A DNA stretch of 64,000 nucleotides from Macropodus opercularis (lineage: Eukaryota > Chordata > Actinopteri > Anabantiformes > Osphronemidae). The stretch is from positions 13,806,001-13,870,000 of the forward strand of contig CM061106.1 of assembly GCA_030770545.1 (NCBI GenBank). Reading direction: 5' to 3'. Below the pieces are notes generated by a model. The model made no database searches. It saw nothing but the letters and a program-made list of their open reading frames with translations, and was not told the origin of the DNA. Numbering within the stretch: position 1 is the stretch's first letter; each line of letters starts with the position of its first letter. Positions 53,522-64,000 of the stretch are shown piece after piece. The position numbers and the translations under genes were made by a program.

Positions 53522-55368
53522 AACATTCAGGACCATAATCACAACGTTATTTATATCTATAATATTGGATCCAGTGGCCAAATGCCAAAGAAAACCTGAT
53601 AAGACCTTTGAAATGTGTTGACCCTTGTTGGAAAACATTGAAGCTGCTTTCATGTATTTTCCAACTTGTGCCTTTAAATTTGTTTGGGAGAGATTTGATG
53701 ATAAAATTGACTCTGACTCATTTCCACTCTGTGAATGTAAAGAGATGTGAGACATGTTGGTGGAATGTTCCTGTGTGTGAGTAGAAGTTACAACAGTCTG
53801 TTATCTGATGCTGAGCTTTAAACGCTGGTTCATCCAGATGAGCCACGTTGCACATCTCACATCTTTCAGGCCCAGACAGCAACTGTGAAAACAGATGGGA
53901 CACAGTCACTGCTGAACAGCTGCAGTGTTGTTTAATTCATCGATGCTCCTCATATATTAAAACCACAGAACATAGACCTGCAGGTGAACCTGTTCTATAC
54001 TTCGTTTGTTACCCTGACCCTCTGGCACAGAGATCAGCCAGCCCTCACATTAAAGTGGTTAATTTTTCAGCCTGCCTGGGGTTTAACAGGTTTCTATTCT
54101 AGGCTGAGGTGAAGGAATTCATCCAGCTAATTCACTACCTTCATCCAAGTTCCCCCTGCACTAACATCAGCACCTGTACAGACCAGAACATTACAGATAC
54201 CAATGAGTCTCCCTGGTTAACGGCAGCTTCCTGCTGAAAGTAACAGTTGTTGTGGTTGCTGGAATAAGTTTTGGTGATAAATATACTTTTATCACACAGG
54301 AGGTATTAATTTGGGTCTAGACTAAACCAACAAGAGCTTCCATCATGTGAGCCTGGCTTAGTCACACACGATCGGATACTTTTACGTCAACGAGGAGAAG
54401 CTACGAGCTCTTTGAAGAAACCCTGATAAAATACAATTAAAGCAAGGAAGCTGTTACTTTAACTGCAGATGTTTAACTTTATTTATCAAAATGCAAAAGC
54501 TAACAGCAAATATTGAAAATTGTTAAAATATCAAGATTCCAATGTATTGAATGTTTAGGTGTCTATTCTTTCCCTATGGTGCTGTTCTACTCACAACCCC
54601 TTTGAAGTTTAAGGCTGGTTGAAGAGTGGACACGACTCAGGTGAAGATTGTTGGCTGAGAGTCTCTGGGTTGGAAACTGAGGCCCAGCTGTAGATCTTCT
54701 CCGTGATGCTTCATGCTCTGTCATGTTCCAGGGCTAAACTGCACAAGGGCAGTCAGGCCGTGTGTCAATTTCTGTGAGTGTCCCCCTGCAATCGAGGGGT
54801 TTTATACTAAATTTCACCTACGTCATGTTCCTGTCCCCTCCTAACATAACCATTGATGTACATCTGTGGCATCATTGGTGGTTTCCTGGCAAAGTTAGGT
54901 GATGCTTGGTGGCGTGTTTAACATCCGTCAACCAATGGCAGGACAGCATTCACACGTGAACAGACATGATCTGATCCTTGTCTCCTCTTTGATCAGAGAT
55001 GCTGCTCTTCATGTTCTCCCCATCCTCCATCACATCCTCTGGTACTTTCCACTGACCCTGTACTTCATTAATATTTAGCTGATGCTCACAGAAATTATTT
55101 TGATTCTAACATAGATCAGCCTTTTGACCTTTACTTCATGAGTTTAACACTTTTGAACTATGTTTCAACCTGGTTGAAACCCAGTTCATTTGATTTCAAC
55201 CTTCAAAATCAAATACATTTGATTAACAAACATAATTTTTGTTGAGGAATCAGTATAAGTAATCATGCTGAGTAATGAAATTCATCACATGGTTATACAT
55301 CATAACTAACATAAGTAAAGTTGTTATGCAATTTGTGTAAAATCATATAGTTGAGTACTAGATACAGA
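53522..55368. other. Unrecognised DNA with a possible solo LTR
   Basis: Between about 54450 and 54960 the minus strand shows a TATA-like GTATAAAACCCC (54797-54808) and, ~300 bp on, AATAAAGTTAAACATC (54469-54484), the order expected of an LTR or a small transcription unit. Ends were not identified. A 29-bp word at 53517-53545 is identical to 59163-59191. Confidence 0.3.
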
Positions 55369-56325
55369 TTAACGTTTTAAAACTTCAAACTTCATCTCAG
55401 GTTTCCACTCTTCCTCCATCAGACTGTTTGCTTGCACAGACTCTTCTCCCCTCTCTCTATTTTTAGTTTCGGTGTGAACACGTTCATGTCTTACTAAGTC
55501 ACTGAGCTGAGAGAACGCTTTTCCACACTGTTCACACGAATGAGGTTTCTCTCCAGCGTGAACGCGTTGGTGTGTTACTAAGCTACTGAGCCAAGCAAAT
55601 GCTTTTCCACACTGTTCACACCAGTGAGGTTTCTCTCCAGAGTGAACACGTTGATGTCTTACAAAGCTACTGAGCCAAGTGAATGCTTTTCCACACTGTT
55701 CACACCAGTGAGGTTTCTCTCCAGTGTGAACATGTTGGTGTGTTACTAAGCTACTGAGGTAAGAGAACGTTTTTCCACATTGATCACACGAGTGAGGTTT
55801 CTCTCCAGTGTGAACGAGTTGGGGGCTCACTAAGTGACTGCGGTGAGAGAACGCTTTTCCACACTGATTACACAAGTGAGGTTTCTCTCCAGTGTGAATG
55901 CGTTGGTGGCTCACTAAGTTATTGTGTTGAGAGAATGTTTTTCCACACTGGTCACACCAGTGAGGTTTTTCTCCGGTGTGAACACGTTTATGTTTTGTTA
56001 AGCTACTGAGGTGAGAGAACGCTTTTCCACACTGATCACATGAGTGAGGTTTCTCTCCAGTGTGAATACGAAAGTGAATTTTCAAATTGTCTGAGCTGTG
56101 GAAAGCTGCTCCACATTCGTTGCAGGTGTACGGTCTTTCTTTATGAATCCGCTGATGAGTCTTGAGGCCATTTCTTGCACTGAAAGCTTTTCCACACTGG
56201 TCACAGCTGTATGGTTTCTCTCCAGAGTGAACCTTCTGATGCTTCTTTAGCTCTGATGGTCTGGTGAAGGTTTGGTCACATTGCTGACAGAGATGAAGCC
56301 TTGGTTCCCTTCTTCCTCTGGGTTT
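55369..56325 (-). CDS. Zinc-finger gene B, C2H2 array exon (10 fingers)
   Basis: Acceptor GTCACTTTAG at 56326, phase 0, joining exon 1 (57743-58024) in frame for about 412 residues. It encodes ten C2H2 fingers, LCQQCDQTFTRPSELKKHQK to SCEQCGKAFSQLSDLVRHER, and ends with a basic/acidic tail (TETKNRERGEESVQANSLME...). Finger 6 (LCNQCGKAFSHRSHLVSPQL) has Pro in place of the first zinc-binding His and is probably not folded normally. Finger 2 has a non-standard IHKERPY linker. Fingers 1-3 are the counterparts of gene A's fingers 1-3. Nuclear DNA-binding role inferred from the family; target unknown. Confidence 0.85.
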   Translation of the reverse strand, partial: KPRGRREPRLHLCQQCDQTFTRPSELKKHQKVHSGEKPYSCDQCGKAFSARNGLKTHQRIHKERPYTCNECGAAFHSSDNLKIHFRIHTGEKPHSCDQCGKAFSHLSSLTKHKRVHTGEKPHWCDQCGKTFSQHNNLVSHQRIHTGEKPHLCNQCGKAFSHRSHLVSPQLVHTGEKPHSCDQCGKTFSYLSSLVTHQHVHTGEKPHWCEQCGKAFTWLSSFVRHQRVHSGEKPHWCEQCGKAFAWLSSLVTHQRVHAGEKPHSCEQCGKAFSQLSDLVRHERVHTETKNRERGEESVQANSLMEEEWKPEMKFEVLKR

Positions 56326-57742
56326 CTAAAGTGACAGATATAGAAGAGGAGAAAATTAAATCTCATGATGAAACAAATAGCCACAATACAAAAAGACAGA
56401 CAATTAATAGAGAAATAGAGAGTCAGTGGAAAGTACCAGAAAGGCCATGAGTTTAATAAAAAAAAGCAAACACAGAACTGACGTTAATATAACTAAACCT
56501 GATCAGAAATGAGACAAAGACTAGATGGTGTCTGTTTACATGTAAAAGCTGTTCATCCATTGGTTAGTAGCTGTAGAACATGCTGTCTAACATTGTTGCC
56601 TGGAAACAACCAATGATGCCATGGAAGTACATGTATGGTTATGTCAGGAGACAAAGTCAGCATGACAGCAGAAAATGAGAAAAGAACCCCTGGTTGGGCG
56701 AGAGCTGCTGACTGTAACTGTCTCTGTGCGTTTTAAGTTCTGTATCCATCATTCCAACAATTCTTTGTTGTAATCCACATCCAAGGATGTTGGCTACAGA
56801 GCCAAAAGCTGTAAACCTCTGGATGTCCACAGTCCACAGGTTTGTCACACACAAAAATTAAAAGACCATCACATGCTCAAAAACCCATCATTTCTAACTA
56901 TTTAGAGGGTGCCAATACATTTGTCCAATGCAGTGTCTGAATTTAGTTTCAAAACAAAATTATATTTGAGAACCAAAATATTTGCACCTGCAACAACAGA
57001 AGCGTTGCCTTTTCTTACAGAACTGCAAGGGTGTCTATATTTTGCCATGACTGTACATCAGCGTCTCTGTATCTACTGTACCAAAAAAATAATCACAAAG
57101 GCCTAAGAATAGTGAAACAGATTTGCTGAAATCACCCAAAGCAAATGCTGCAGATCCATGCTGGAGAATTATTCTTTCAGGATGTTTAGAAGCCTTTACA
57201 AAGTTTAATTCTGGCTAATGTCAAACATATCTAATCATATAATATTAGTAATTAGTACATTTGACTGACGTTCATTCCATTCATACCTGAGCTTCCTACA
57301 AACAGTGAAAGGGGAAGAAAAGCACAACAATCCTGTGACTCAGCATTTTCCGCTGACCTGGATATTTAAATGAGCTTCCTCATGTTTTAACTGATACATT
57401 TATCTCTTTGGTGAAGCTCGTTCTTCTTTTCTGTCCTGTTCAAGCTGCATCAACCAGATTTCGCTGCTACATCGTTGGACGTCTGTTCTAATGTTTCCTC
57501 TGGGATCATCACTGTTTAGTCAAAGCTTTTCCAGCCACACTCGTTTGCTGGATTTTCACTAAAGCATCGGGGAAAAGCCGCCATGTTGGCTCCCACCACG
57601 TCTGCAGCCCGACAAAGACTAAACTGCTTCCTAGGTTTGACACCAACCACTTTGTTCTGGTGACAGACGGAGCCTGAGGCTCATGTTCAGGCTTTTAGTG
57701 TCGCTATGAGCCGCTTTTAGCGGTGAACTGATCAGCACCGAC
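56326..57742. other. Zinc-finger gene B intron
   Basis: A 1.4-kb intron, less than half the length of the 3.4-kb intron of gene A. Its part next to exon 1 (57309-57742) lies in the inverted repeat; the remainder shares no obvious sequence with gene A. Confidence 0.5.
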
Positions 57743-57831
57743 CTGTTGGTCTGTGGCTCCATCGTGGTCGTTGTCCTGCTGCTCCTTCATTCTAGTGGAT
57801 CGGTCCTGCTCGGTTAAACTCGGGTCCTGCT
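57309..57831 (-). repeat. Inverted repeat arm B (523 bp)
   Basis: Reverse complement of 36075-36597, with two differences seen by eye. It spans the 3' part of gene B exon 1 and ~430 bp of its intron. Confidence 0.9.
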
Positions 57832-58024
57832 TTTCCTCCTTAATTCCATTACTGGACCAGTCTTGCTCGGTTAAACTCGGGTCCTGCTGTTCCTCCTTAA
57901 TTCCACTAATGGATTCATCCTGCTCAGTAAAACTCGGGTCCAGCTTCTCCATATCACTCTTGGTCTGGTATTGATAAATGTCCACATCCTCTACTTTCAG
58001 TTCCAACTTGTACTGATCCGCCAT
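57743..58024 (-). CDS. Zinc-finger gene B, exon 1
   Basis: 94 codons from ATG (58022-58024) to donor CAACAG|GTCGGT, phase 0. It begins MADQYKLELKVEDVDIYQYQ and contains three tandem acidic modules (DPSFTEQDESISGIKEEQQ, DPSLTEQDWSSNGIKEEKQ, DPSLTEQDRSTRMKEQQ), while gene A has one. The last module and everything after it match gene A almost exactly. Upstream is a clean acceptor (TTCTCTCCACAG, exon start 58035), so an untranslated exon lies further right, probably near the CpG-rich region at 60.2-60.4 kb. No known effector domain. Confidence 0.8.
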
Positions 58025-59596
58025 GGTCCTGGTTGCTGTGGAGAGAAATTAAAGGGAAACTGATGAACAGACCAAAAGTAAAGTTGTCCTGCATAGGAAA
58101 GCTCTGAGTGTAGCTGTATCTCAAAATAGATCAAAGGCATCATCTCTAGTCTCCATCTGATGCATCCTGCAAAGTCCAAAACATAAAGATGGAAACTGGT
58201 GAGTTGAAAGTTTTCCTTCTCATACATCTGCAGAAAGTGTTCGTCATTAATAATATGGCATCTAACTCTCACAGAGACGTCTGTGACTGTATAAAGTACA
58301 CGTAGTGCTGTGTCGTGGGAAACAGTGAAGGTAAATATATACATATATTTCCTGAAGGATAGTATGAGTCGGGTAATAAAGTTAGGAAAGAACTTAGACA
58401 GTAGGAAGGGAAACAAAACAAGAAAGAAAGAGGAAAACATGCATCTAAGGACAGCTCTCAGGACCCGTGGCCCCAGATGGGCCTTCAGCAAGGCTGCGTC
58501 TCAGCCCAGGAAAAGGAACAGAACAGCCTGAGACCCAGAGCCAATGGAAGAATCTGGTTATTCTTTATATGGTCTGAGTTTTAGAAAAGCTCAAAAGAAT
58601 TTTTGAAAACCAAACAGCCATTAGACAACGTCATGAGAAGAAACCACAACAACAACCTCCACCACAGTCCACTTAGCTAAACACCAGACCTCCATCAACC
58701 CCCACAACTCAAACGTCCAATCAACATCACCCTGTTCCACGACCACAGTCACAGCTACAGAGGAAGAAGAAGAAGAAGAAAGAGGAAAAGTCCTACATGG
58801 GGAGAAAGGAGACAAGGTCATAGAGCAGAATGAAGAGAGAGACTGTTGGTGTAGGAAACCTGGAGACTGAGCACAAGAAGATTTAACTGAGATAAATGCT
58901 GACACTTCTGAAACACGTCACAAGAGCCAGGACTGTCCAGACAACAGGTCGACTCAACGGAGACCAGCTGAGGATCCAGGGTCAACAGAGCAGCAGGAGA
59001 AGGAAGGAACCACACTGACACACACAGCAATGAAGACACACTCACACACACATGCACTGACACTGACTGCTCTGCTACCAGCAAAGAAGAACGCTGCTCT
59101 GTGCTGACACTGACATGATGACACTGCTATGCATAGAAGCGTTAGAAGCCAAGTTCACACCACAACAAACATTCAGGACCATAATCACAACTTTCCACAA
59201 TATGTTTTAAAAGTGAATAGTGGAAATCAGAATTTTTATGATGGACGGTGGTAAAACAAGATTATTAACTAAATATTAGCTTTGAAAAACTCAACAAGCT
59301 GAGTAGTAACTTTATATATATATATGTGTCCAGGTGTAGAATAACAGACCAGACACAGGCAGCTCTACAGTTTATGGCCCCTTTATTTCCCCACTGTTCA
59401 CATACAGAGACCAGATTTAACGTAGTGACAGTGAACGCAACACTAAAGACACATCTGTCTCTCAGACGTTCAGTTGGTCAACGTCAAATAAATGTCTTAG
59501 TTCTGTTGACTGGACCTTGAACAACACCTGGACACCTGATCTCTGGCCTCTAGCTTTGAACCAGCAACTACAATACGATGTGAGCTGGAAGTTACC
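58025..59596. other. 5' intron of zinc-finger gene B
   Basis: No coding exon recognised. It holds a short (TA)n run (~59313) and the 29-bp word 59163-59191 shared with the flank of the retroviral LTR. Confidence 0.4.
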
Positions 59597-59985
59597 GGTG
59601 TTCCGTATTAACGAGTAACCACGTTAACTGGTGACCGACTTCCGAATGGTTGCTCGTAGTTACGGCAGATGTTTGAAGGCGGAAAAGAGCCTGTTAGTCC
59701 TAGTCACTGCCTTGTCAGGTGTTTTATTGTGTTTATGCCATCTAAAAAAACAGTTTTTCTTTAAACCACTTCCGTGGTACGAGCGACTTTCAGAGTAAGT
59801 CAAATTATTTCTGGTAAAACTCCAAAGATTGTTAACAGCAGTTTGTTTCGATGGCATAAAGCCAATAAAACGCAGTGAATAGGACTAACAGGCTCTGTTC
59901 CGCCTTCAAACATCTGCCGTAACTACGAGCAACCATTCGGAAGTCGGTCACCACTTAACGTGGTCACTCATTAATACAGAACACC
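59597..59985. mobile_element. Foldback/MITE element with ~150-bp inverted repeats
   Basis: The left arm starts GGTGTTCCGTATTAACGAGT and the right arm, reversed, GGTGTTCTGTATTAATGAGT. Similarity continues through GACCGACTTCCGAATGGTTG and GCAGATGTTTGAAGGCGGAA to TTTATGCCAT, about 145 bp per arm, around a loop of roughly 100 bp. There is no coding capacity, so it is non-autonomous. Family unknown. It lies in the putative 5' intron of zinc-finger gene B. Confidence 0.8.
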
Positions 59986-60169
59986 AGGAACAAAGACAAC
60001 AGTAGTGGTCTACTCTTAAACAACACTAAGAACTAACACTACTGAATAGTCCACAACACACTACGAAATGGTACAAGAGCATCCGCTACAAAGCACATCT
60101 CTACTCAATAAAACGACCCGTGGGTTTGAGTCGGAGTCGACCTACGAGCTTTGTAGCTAACTGGTGCAG

Positions 60170-60440
60170 CTAAGCTACTGAACAACAGCTACTTCCGCAA
60201 ACAGACTCCGCGTCCCAACATACCTCACAGCCTCGAGCGAAGAAAACTCCTTCCAAACAGTCGATCACGTTGAATAATGGACTCAATACAACACTTACAC
60301 CGTCTCGCTGCCTATTGTTTCCCGTCGTGGCGCTTAAACGCACGATGTCGCTGGCTGATGACGTCAATTGTGCGAAATAGTTTTCTGGCGAGCGCTGCCA
60401 TCAGCCATAGACCTACAGCGCCACTCGCTGGATAATGTGA
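60170..60440 (-). promoter_or_regulatory. Candidate promoter of zinc-finger gene B
   Basis: A CpG-rich island in AT-rich surroundings (CGTCGTGGCGCTTAAACGCACG, GGCGAGCGCTG) with a perfect cAMP-response element TGACGTCA (60358-60365). It lies 2.2 kb upstream of gene B's coding start on the minus strand and could supply the untranslated first exon. That link is inference. Confidence 0.4.
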
Positions 60441-63400
60441 GGAACTACTCTTTACTCGCCAGAGAGAATTGTTACCTCTTCGTTTAGAATCAACAGCCTT
60501 TGCTTCTATTTCCTTGTTTTTCTGACGCGGCTACGTTTATATATTTATACTGTAGAATCAGTTTGATTTTACTGAGCATCATTCAATACAAACCCAGTGG
60601 ACGCAGAGTAAAGTTGTCCTGCAGGAGAAGGGGGTGGTGGTGAGGAGGGAGTTTAACAGGGACACACTCACCTTCTAATGTTCCATTAGAGGCAGCATCA
60701 CTCAACAACAACCCACAGACAATGAGCACAGTCCACAATAATAACGTCCATCATTGAGTCAGTAATAAAGTCATGTTTGGACCAGCAGAGAGCATAGGCT
60801 GTGCAACATGTTCCTGCTACAATCTCACCTTGATCACACCCTGATGCTGTGCTGTTGAATCTAAGCTCACATTTGATGGGGTGTTAAACATTAGCAGCAG
60901 TTATCTGAGCTTCTCTGAGGTAAAGCTGAACCCACCAACACAGAAAAGCAGCACAGCTCATTTCTAACACACGCTCAGCTCTGCAGAGGATGTTTATGCA
61001 GCATGTTCAGTACGAGTCAGACAGACGTTGAGATAACAAGCACAGTGAGGGATGACACACGATGAGGTGGACCAAGAACCTGGGATTTGGCAGGAATTCA
61101 GCTTTTCCCGCACAAGGACACATCATCATGGGGTGAAATCAACTGAACCCAGGCTGCCTGGATAAAAAAAACACATCTGTCCATCAGAAATAATCTTTAC
61201 GTTAACCTTTGTGATTAAATGATATTTTCTGATGGGTCAGAGAGTCACGTGTTGCTCCTTATCAAACGTTTGTAAGCAGCATCAGTCCACAGAAAAAATG
61301 TATTTTACCAAGTAAAAAGAAAAAAAAGTCGTATTCACATGTCCCCATTATGTAAAAGGTGCCTAGGAGGGGTTTGAACAGAATTTACAGAACCATGTCA
61401 TAGAGACCTTGGGTGTCCTGAGAAACGTGGACATAGCACATGCATGTAGTCGGGCGATCATAGCTAACATTTAGCAGGACCAACCGCTCCTCTCCTCCTC
61501 CTGAGCCTGTCAACAGCAGAAACCATGAGTTCCCACCACCACCCCTCCCTCTGTGGTTGTCTGCATGTGCAGAAACAACCTCTCCTCTAGTAGAAGGTCT
61601 CCTCATCTACATAACTACAACAGACAAGTCCTTCTTGTCATCAATGGCTGCAACATCCTTACGTTCAAGTTGTATGAATAAGCCTGTGGTGGAGGAGGTG
61701 TTTGAACAGGAGACCAGGAATCAGCCCCTGCTCCAACATTGGTGGCTGCTGCCCAGACCAAGCAGCATGTTCGTGTGCTGCTTTTCTTCCAGACAGAAAC
61801 ACGGATGTGTTGGTGGGGGTTGACAGAATTCTCAGTCTTCCTCCTGTGTGTGTTGGATGGGGGAGGTTAGAGGCGTCTGCTCATATTCATAGTGAGATGC
61901 AAAAGCTACACCAGGGAACAGGGCGGAGATGAGCAACTACAAAGCCGTTAACAGATACTGTGAACCACACCAGCGAAGTCATGACAACTCGCAAACGCTG
62001 GTGATTATGTCCACACAATACACAACACACTAAATACTGACACCTAAAGAAACACTCACCGAATTAAATTGGGAAAGGATGTAACAAAACAATTTTTTCT
62101 TCTCTCAAAACAAAAAAAAATTGACTTTGCCTTCATTAACTATATTTTATTACCCTCAATGAACTGGTTCAATTTAAATTTTTAAATTAAGGACACTGAG
62201 AGGTCATGTAATTTACTATATGAACTAGTTCCAACTAGTTCCAGTGCAGATGCTGATCTCACACTGTGACTCATTATTCTAATTATTTCTACTCACGCAT
62301 TCAACTAAACAATAAAAGTCTGACAATGGGTGTAGGTGGAGGATGGTGCTGAGACTGAGGGGGAGTAAAGGTTCTCTGAAGAGAAGTGTCCTTCATTTGC
62401 ATCTGACACCTTCACTATGCTATTCAATCATCTTCATGACTGTCTGTCTTCCTCTCACCCTCTACGTCTGTTTCTACTGACAAGGAAGCTGATGTGTCTG
62501 CAGAGGTGAACAGGTGAAAAATATAGATTATACAAAATAAAGACGCTTCTTGGAAGTTGTGAACAAACAACTGACAACTCGTCGTTTTACGTAACACAAC
62601 CACCTCTTTAAACATGAATTCAGAGCCACACTTAAACTAATTACAACAATATTATTTGCACAGGTTTTATTCCTACGACTTGAATCTTTGGTGTTTTACA
62701 ACGTGTGAAAAACAAGAAAGCACTTGAGGAAATAAGTCGTCAACAGTTTGATGGAGAATATTAATGTTTTTTGTCTGAGTAAAACCTTCCATCAGTCCTG
62801 CCTGCATTTGGGTCTTTCGTTGTGTTGCTTTCTCTTCATACAGGTGTTTACTAACTGAGGCGGTTTATGTGGTTCGATGAGTGAACACAGAGCTTAACAG
62901 TGTGGGAACCATCAGGTTGATCCATGTTTCATTTATGCCAGACAGCAGAGACGCGTTTGTCAGCGTATTTCCTGTTCAAGCAGCCCTTTGTTCAGTTCTT
63001 TTTACCTCCAAATTAAAAGTTCTCTTCTAAAAATAATGGATCTGATGCTGAAACTATGAGGAGTCTTTCTAGTCAGGTGTAAATGTCTCTGAATATGTTG
63101 AGAAGCAGCTGTTCTGATCCAAAGACGCTGAGCTAAGCTTTGAGGTTGGGTGGAGCTGGAAAGCGGTGGAAGCCTCTTTACCTGCTGTTCCCTGAGTTTG
63201 CAGGTTGCAGGATGAGGTTCTTCCAACTCTCCCGGCTCCATGTGCAGGAGGTCGAAGTCCTGAGTCCGTCCCTCTACACAGAACTTCCTGGTTCCAGCCC
63301 AACGACTGCGTCTCTGAGCTACTGAGGCGTTTTGCTTGTGTTTATCCACAGGCTGAGTCTGTGCTGGGGAGTCGAGCCACCGAGCCTTTGGCGCTTGCTG

Positions 63401-63929
63401 TGTGCGGTGCTAATAGAAGCTGGCAGCCAGTAAACCGTTACCACATCTGCTAACATTGTGTCTCCATCTTTGACGCCTGCTGTGTTGCTTTCTGGTCTCA
63501 TATCTGGCTCGTTTTGCCTTTTCGTGGTGCTGTCTATGTCATTCTGTGTCTGGCCTTGTCCGTCTGTATCTGCACTGACTGCAGCTCAGACGCTTCCTTC
63601 CTCTCAATAATCCAACATCCAAGAAATTCTTTATTCTGTTCTGTTAAGTCTTTAATGGTTCATACATAATTAAAATCAATCATAAAAACTGACATATTAT
63701 CCAGAGAATATTTAGTTTACATCAAACAATAATACAGCAACCAACATGTCATCTCTTCTACTGATGCTGACCTGCTCCAAAGTAACAGGAAACAACAATG
63801 AGCACCAATCAAGGAAAATAGTTTATGTAAGATTGAATATAGTTTGTGTACGTTTGAATTTCCAGTCTGTATTATATCATTGACATTGTTGTAAATAGTT
63901 TAATGGTAATTTTATTTTACGAGTTTATA
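60441..63929. other. No recognised gene
   Basis: About 3.5 kb with short frames on both strands and no recognised domain, RNA gene or classified repeat. Confidence 0.35.
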
Positions 63930-64000
63930 GGGAATCTGTGAAGCAATGTGCTACATTTTATTGCATGGAAAGTGCTATAGAAATAAAGATGGATTAATTG
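63930..64000 (+). repeat. LINE/SINE 3' tail
   Basis: AAGCAATGTGCTACATTTTA followed by GAAAGTGCTATAGAAATAAAGATGG and ATTAATTG is the kind of 3' end carried by L2-type LINEs and their SINEs in fish (AAGTGCTATATAAATAAA...ATTG repeats). The element may continue beyond the window edge. Confidence 0.55.

Noticed and set aside
1..64000. tRNA, rRNA or other structural RNA genes
   Set aside because: I looked for B-box words and cloverleaf patterns while reading and saw no convincing case; a covariance-model scan would be needed to exclude small RNAs.
1..64000. A bacterial or phage-type defence or mobile system
   Set aside because: GT-AG introns, TATA boxes, Ig, NACHT and C2H2 domains and fish transposons all show vertebrate DNA; no operon or prokaryotic gene was seen.

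Overview
The window looks like nuclear DNA of a bony fish, probably a spiny-rayed teleost. The evidence is a FISNA-NACHT NLR gene with 174-bp leucine-rich-repeat exons, a fish-type Fc-receptor-like gene, a V-set receptor remnant, an S100 gene with TATA box and GT-AG introns, C2H2 zinc-finger genes, and many fish-type transposon pieces (piggyBac, hAT, LINEs, LTR elements, an endogenous retrovirus, a foldback element). Family names come from recognising protein motifs, not from any search.

Layout. 1-4.3 kb: no gene seen except a hAT transposase remnant. 4.3-22.7 kb (minus strand): one NLR gene read right to left, with a promoter near 22.6 kb, a PYRIN exon, a short linker exon, one large FISNA-NACHT exon and five LRR exons. 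All splice phases agree and predict 1011 residues. The LRR exons lie in ~453-bp cassettes, and the array is split by a 6-kb nested insertion: a piggyBac element whose transposase is itself interrupted by an LTR retroelement made largely of four minisatellite arrays. 22.7-28 kb: repeats, no convincing gene. 28-34 kb: an Fc-receptor-like cluster with one intact gene (plus), a broken antisense copy and an orphan tail exon, separated by two LINE fragments. 35.5-40.8 kb: a C2H2 zinc-finger gene (plus). 41-45.2 kb: a retroviral gag fragment next to a V-set receptor pseudogene. 49.3-50.2 kb: a complete S100 gene. 51-53.5 kb: two more gag-start fragments, one still attached to its leader, primer-binding site and 5' LTR (minus). 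55.4-60.4 kb: a second zinc-finger gene (minus), the inverted partner of the first. 60.4-64 kb: no gene recognised, ending in a LINE/SINE-like tail.

Functionally, the window carries innate-immune sensors and receptors (NLR, FcR-like, V-set) among fast-turnover repeats, an S100 calcium-binding gene, and a pair of zinc-finger genes sharing a 523-bp inverted repeat with only two differences noticed. No new enzymatic system was found. The most unusual structures are the minisatellite-built LTR element nested in piggyBac inside an LRR array, the near-identical arms of the zinc-finger pair, and overlapping hairpins on the putative NLR promoter.
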